Origin: DATFEN01 sp035691285
GTDB taxonomy: Bacteria; Acidobacteriota; Vicinamibacteria; Fen-336
Length of the DNA stretch: 11,407 nt
Assembly (NCBI GenBank): GCA_035691285.1
Contig: DASSJI010000077.1
Location: forward strand, 1-11,407
Reading direction: 5' to 3'
The notes beneath the pieces were generated by a model, which was not told where the DNA came from, searched no databases, and saw nothing but the letters and a program-made list of their open reading frames with translations. The stretch's first letter is position 1. Each line of letters opens with the position of its first letter. Below are positions 8,095 to 11,407 of the stretch, piece by piece. A program made the translations under genes and the position numbers.

Positions 8095-8097
8095 GGC

Positions 8098-9207
8098 GTG
8101 CCCAGGGTCGCGCTCGTCCACGACTGGCTCACCGGCATGCGCGGTGGCGAGAAGGTGCTGCTCAGCCTGCTGCGGCTCTACCCCGACGCGCCGATCCACA
8201 CGCTGCTCCACGTGAAGGGCTCCGTGGCGCCCGAGATCGAGGCCCGGCCCATCCACACGACCTTCGTCCAGCGCTTGCCGGGCGTGGCCCGCCGCTACCG
8301 CCACTACCTGCCGCTCTTCCCCACCGCCGCCGAGTCCATGGACCTGGCCGGGTACGACCTCTTGATCTCGACGTCCCACTGCGTCGTGAAGGGCGTGAGG
8401 GCGCGGCCCGGCGCGCGCCACCTCTGCTACTGCTTCACCCCCATGCGCTACGTCTGGGACCGCTACGCCGACTACTTCGGCCCCGGCCGCGCCGGCCTGG
8501 TGACGCGCCTCGTCATGGGCGCCGTGGCCCCTCGCCTGCGCCGCTGGGACCGCGCCAGCTCGGCGCGCGTCGACCGCTTCGCCGCCGACAGCGCCTACGT
8601 CGCTGCGCGGATCCGCCGCCACTACGATCGCGACTCGGAGGTGATCTACCCGCCCGTCGACACGGAGTTCTTCACGCCGGGCCCCGAGGCGCCCGGGACG
8701 TACGACCTGGTCGTCTCGGCCCTCGCCCCCTACAAGCGCATCGACCTCGTGCTCGATGCCTATCGTGGCTGCGGCTGGCCCCTGCGGGTCGCGGGCTCAG
8801 GCCCGGAGGAGCCACGCCTGAGGGCGATGGCCCCGCCTGAGGCTGTCTTCCTCGGCCACGTCGGCGACGAGGCCCTGCGCGAGCTGTACCGTGGCGCCAG
8901 GGCGGTACTCATGCCGGGCATCGAGGACTTCGGGATCGTTCCGGTCGAGGCCATGGCCTGCGGGCGGCCTGTCGTCGTGTATGCCGAGGGCGGCGGGACC
9001 GAGACGGTCGTGGAGGGCGAGACGGGCCTCTACTTCCGCGAGGCGTCGCCCGCCGCCCTGAGGCGCGTCGTTGACTCGCTGAAGACCCTGCGCTTTAATA
9101 CGCGGGCGCTGCGCGACAGGGCCGAAGCCTTCAGCCGAGCGGTTTTCGAGAGCCGCTTCAAGGCCTTCGTGGAGAAGGCTTTGGCCGAGTCTCCCAACCC
9201 ATGCTGA
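8098..9207 (+). CDS. GT4 family glycosyltransferase, WbaZ-like
   Basis: Retaining GT-B glycosyltransferase; the closest named group by pattern is the WbaZ-like GT4 set, whose Salmonella namesake is a mannosyltransferase. 369 residues. It opens with VALVHDWLTGMRGGEKVL (4-21), the hallmark of this group and unlike the IDAR start of the other three GT4 genes here. CYCFTPMRYVWDRY (110-123) is another group signature. The C-terminal half has SALAPYKRIDLVLDAY (207-222, donor-phosphate Lys213) and the EX7E motif EDFGIVPVE (E276 and E284). GTG 8098 is used because it directly precedes the first beta strand and follows a -10-like box. The last 7 bases overlap the start of the WcaJ-type gene, so the two are co-transcribed. 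Mannose as the sugar is only a family-based possibility. Confidence 0.93.
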   Translation: MPRVALVHDWLTGMRGGEKVLLSLLRLYPDAPIHTLLHVKGSVAPEIEARPIHTTFVQRLPGVARRYRHYLPLFPTAAESMDLAGYDLLISTSHCVVKGVRARPGARHLCYCFTPMRYVWDRYADYFGPGRAGLVTRLVMGAVAPRLRRWDRASSARVDRFAADSAYVAARIRRHYDRDSEVIYPPVDTEFFTPGPEAPGTYDLVVSALAPYKRIDLVLDAYRGCGWPLRVAGSGPEEPRLRAMAPPEAVFLGHVGDEALRELYRGARAVLMPGIEDFGIVPVEAMACGRPVVVYAEGGGTETVVEGETGLYFREASPAALRRVVDSLKTLRFNTRALRDRAEAFSRAVFESRFKAFVEKALAESPNPC

Positions 9208-10631
9208 GAGTCCAGGCCAACCGGCTGCCCGCGATCTACGTCCTCACCGACCTCGTGGTGACGGGGCTCGCCTGGCTGCTGGCGTTCGTCCTCCGTTTCG
9301 AACTCGGCCTGCTCCCGGCCCCGAAGGGCGTCCCGCCGTTCGACCAGTACCTGTTGCTGATGCCGCTGATCGTCCTCGTGTGGCCAGGGGTCCTGTACTT
9401 CCACGGCCTGTACCAGGTCCGGCGCGGCCGCAGCCGGATCGACGAGTTCTTCTCGATCCTCTTCAGCGTCCTGAACGCGCTGCTCGTGATCCTGGGCTTC
9501 ACCCTGTACGTGCGCGTCTACTACTTCTACGGCCCCGAGTCGGCCCAATGGGAGTTCAGCCAGGCGGTCTGGGGGATCTTCTTCGTGCTCGACGTCCTCG
9601 GCCTGGCCGCGGGGCGCTGGGCCATCCGCGCCTGGCTGGAGCGGCTCTGGGCCTCGGGCTACGGCGTCAAGAACGTGCTGGTCGCGGGCACCGGCGAGCT
9701 GGGGCGCATGGTGGCCGAGACGCTGGCCACGCACCGCGAGCTGGGCTATCGCGTGGTCGGCTTCATCGACGACGCGCCGGCGGCGCAGGCGCAGAACGGC
9801 CTGCCAGTCCTCGGGCGCTTCGACCAGGTGCTGGACGTCGCCAAGGCCCACGCCGTGGAGCAGCTCTACATCGCGCTGCCCCTCGAGGAGCACGGCCGGG
9901 TGCTGGAGCTGATCCGCTGCGCGGGCAACGAGTGTCTCGACCTGAAGGTCGTGCCCGACCTCGTGCAGTACGCGACCCTGCAGTCCGCCCTCGAGGATCT
10001 CGACGGCATCCCGATCATCAGCCTCAACGACGTGCCGCTGCGCGGCTGGAACAGCATGCTCAAGCGCCTGATGGACCTGGGCCTGGGCCTGGTGCTCCTC
10101 GCGCCCTTCGCCGTCGCCTACGCCGTGATCGCCGTCTTCATCAAGCTGCGGGGCGGCCCCGGACCGGTCCTCATCCACCAGGAGCGCATGACGCTCGATG
10201 GGAGGACCTTCCAGATCTACAAGTTCCGCTCCATGGTCATCGACGCCGAGAGGGATACCGGGCCGGTCTTCGCGACCTCCGACGACCCCCGGCGCACCCC
10301 CGTCGGGGCGTTCCTCCGCCGCCACAACCTCGACGAGCTGCCCCAGCTCCTGAACGTCCTGATGGGCGACATGAGCCTCGTCGGCCCCCGGCCCGAGCGG
10401 CCGCCCTTCGTGCAGCAGTTCAAGCAGCGCATCCCGCAGTACATGCTCCGCCACCGCGTGAAGAGCGGCATGACGGGCTGGGCGCAGATCAACGGGTGGC
10501 GCGGCAACACCTCCATCGAGAAGCGCATCGAGTACGACCTCTACTACATCGAGAACTGGTCGCTGCTCCTCGACGTCAAGATCCTCATCCTCACCCTGTT
10601 CCGCGGCTTCGGCCAGAAGCACGCGTACTGA
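9201..10631 (+). CDS. Undecaprenyl-phosphate glucose (hexose-1-P) phosphotransferase, WcaJ-like
   Basis: Initiating enzyme of repeat-unit synthesis: moves a hexose-1-phosphate, usually glucose-1-phosphate from UDP-glucose, onto undecaprenyl phosphate at the inner membrane. 476 residues, the normal length for the large polyisoprenyl-phosphate hexose-1-phosphate transferases. Four N-terminal hydrophobic segments (about 12-33, 50-70, 84-108 and 122-138) precede a Rossmann-like central domain starting VLVAGTGELGRM (159-170). A membrane-inserted helix follows at about 288-315. The catalytic C-terminal domain contains HQERM (326-330), KFRSMVIDAE (341-350), LDELPQL (377-383), SLVGPRPERP (392-401) and GWAQINGWRG (426-435), ending in the typical GFGQKHAY. 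The usual T-S before LDELPQ is H-N, a common variant. ATG 9201 overlaps the upstream gene by 7 bases; no Shine-Dalgarno sequence is evident. uxs follows after 6 bases. Confidence 0.95.
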   Translation: MLRVQANRLPAIYVLTDLVVTGLAWLLAFVLRFELGLLPAPKGVPPFDQYLLLMPLIVLVWPGVLYFHGLYQVRRGRSRIDEFFSILFSVLNALLVILGFTLYVRVYYFYGPESAQWEFSQAVWGIFFVLDVLGLAAGRWAIRAWLERLWASGYGVKNVLVAGTGELGRMVAETLATHRELGYRVVGFIDDAPAAQAQNGLPVLGRFDQVLDVAKAHAVEQLYIALPLEEHGRVLELIRCAGNECLDLKVVPDLVQYATLQSALEDLDGIPIISLNDVPLRGWNSMLKRLMDLGLGLVLLAPFAVAYAVIAVFIKLRGGPGPVLIHQERMTLDGRTFQIYKFRSMVIDAERDTGPVFATSDDPRRTPVGAFLRRHNLDELPQLLNVLMGDMSLVGPRPERPPFVQQFKQRIPQYMLRHRVKSGMTGWAQINGWRGNTSIEKRIEYDLYYIENWSLLLDVKILILTLFRGFGQKHAY

Positions 10632-10637
10632 GGTCCC

Positions 10638-11407
<770 letters not shown>

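Noticed and set aside
6283..8097. Plus-strand upstream extension of the WbaZ-like GT4 frame to 6283
   Set aside because: The extension is antisense to the GT-C-like membrane protein gene and has no domain features. The family N-terminus begins at GTG 8098.
8755..9180. Slightly less GC-rich codon use near the end of the WbaZ-like GT4 gene
   Set aside because: The change is small, there is no frame break, and the protein motifs are intact; not enough to claim recombination or transfer.

Overview
The window is a GC-rich (roughly 70% by eye), tightly packed piece of a bacterial surface-polysaccharide (exopolysaccharide, capsule or O-antigen-like) biosynthesis locus. It holds ten protein-coding genes, two of them cut by the window edges. 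I see no RNA gene, mobile element, CRISPR array or long non-coding stretch; the largest gaps are about 50-70 bases. Base composition, strong G/C preference at third codon positions and gene style fit an uncultured soil or sediment type bacterium such as Acidobacteriota, Myxococcota or a related candidate phylum. The sequence does not settle the phylum.

Layout. (A) 1-1945, minus strand: ugd (UDP-glucose 6-dehydrogenase), followed with a 4-base overlap by a DPM1/GtrB-like family 2 glycosyltransferase that leaves the left edge. (B) 1946-2011: a short divergent promoter region with two back-to-back extended -10 elements. (C) 2012-6248, plus strand: three related GT4 glycosyltransferases with a rhamnosyltransferase-like GT2 between the second and third. 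(D) 6154-8031, minus strand: a multi-spanning GT-C-like membrane glycosyltransferase with a soluble C-terminal domain; its 3' end overlaps the third GT4 gene tail to tail by 95 bp. (E) 8032-8097: a second short divergent, pyrimidine-rich intergenic region. (F) 8098-11407, plus strand: a WbaZ-like GT4, an undecaprenyl-phosphate glucose/hexose phosphotransferase (WcaJ type), and a UDP-glucuronate decarboxylase (UXS) cut by the right edge.

How they fit together (inference from families). The WcaJ-type enzyme would start the lipid-linked repeat unit by placing a hexose-1-phosphate on undecaprenyl phosphate. The cytoplasmic GT4 and GT2 enzymes would extend it. Ugd and Uxs together form the UDP-glucose -> UDP-glucuronate -> UDP-xylose route, so the polymer may contain glucuronate and/or xylose. 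The DPM1-like GT2 could charge a polyprenyl phosphate with a sugar for the GT-C enzyme, which would add it outside the membrane. No flippase, polymerase, chain-length regulator or export gene lies in the window; these are presumably nearby.

The most unusual signal is in how genes start rather than in what they encode. At least three plus-strand genes lack a Shine-Dalgarno sequence and have a -10-like TAnnnT box ending only 5-9 bases before the start codon, which suggests leaderless transcripts. Two coupled genes use non-ATG starts, a TTG overlapping the upstream stop and a likely CTG just after one. I did not find a clearly new system; the locus looks like an uncharacterised member of a known class.
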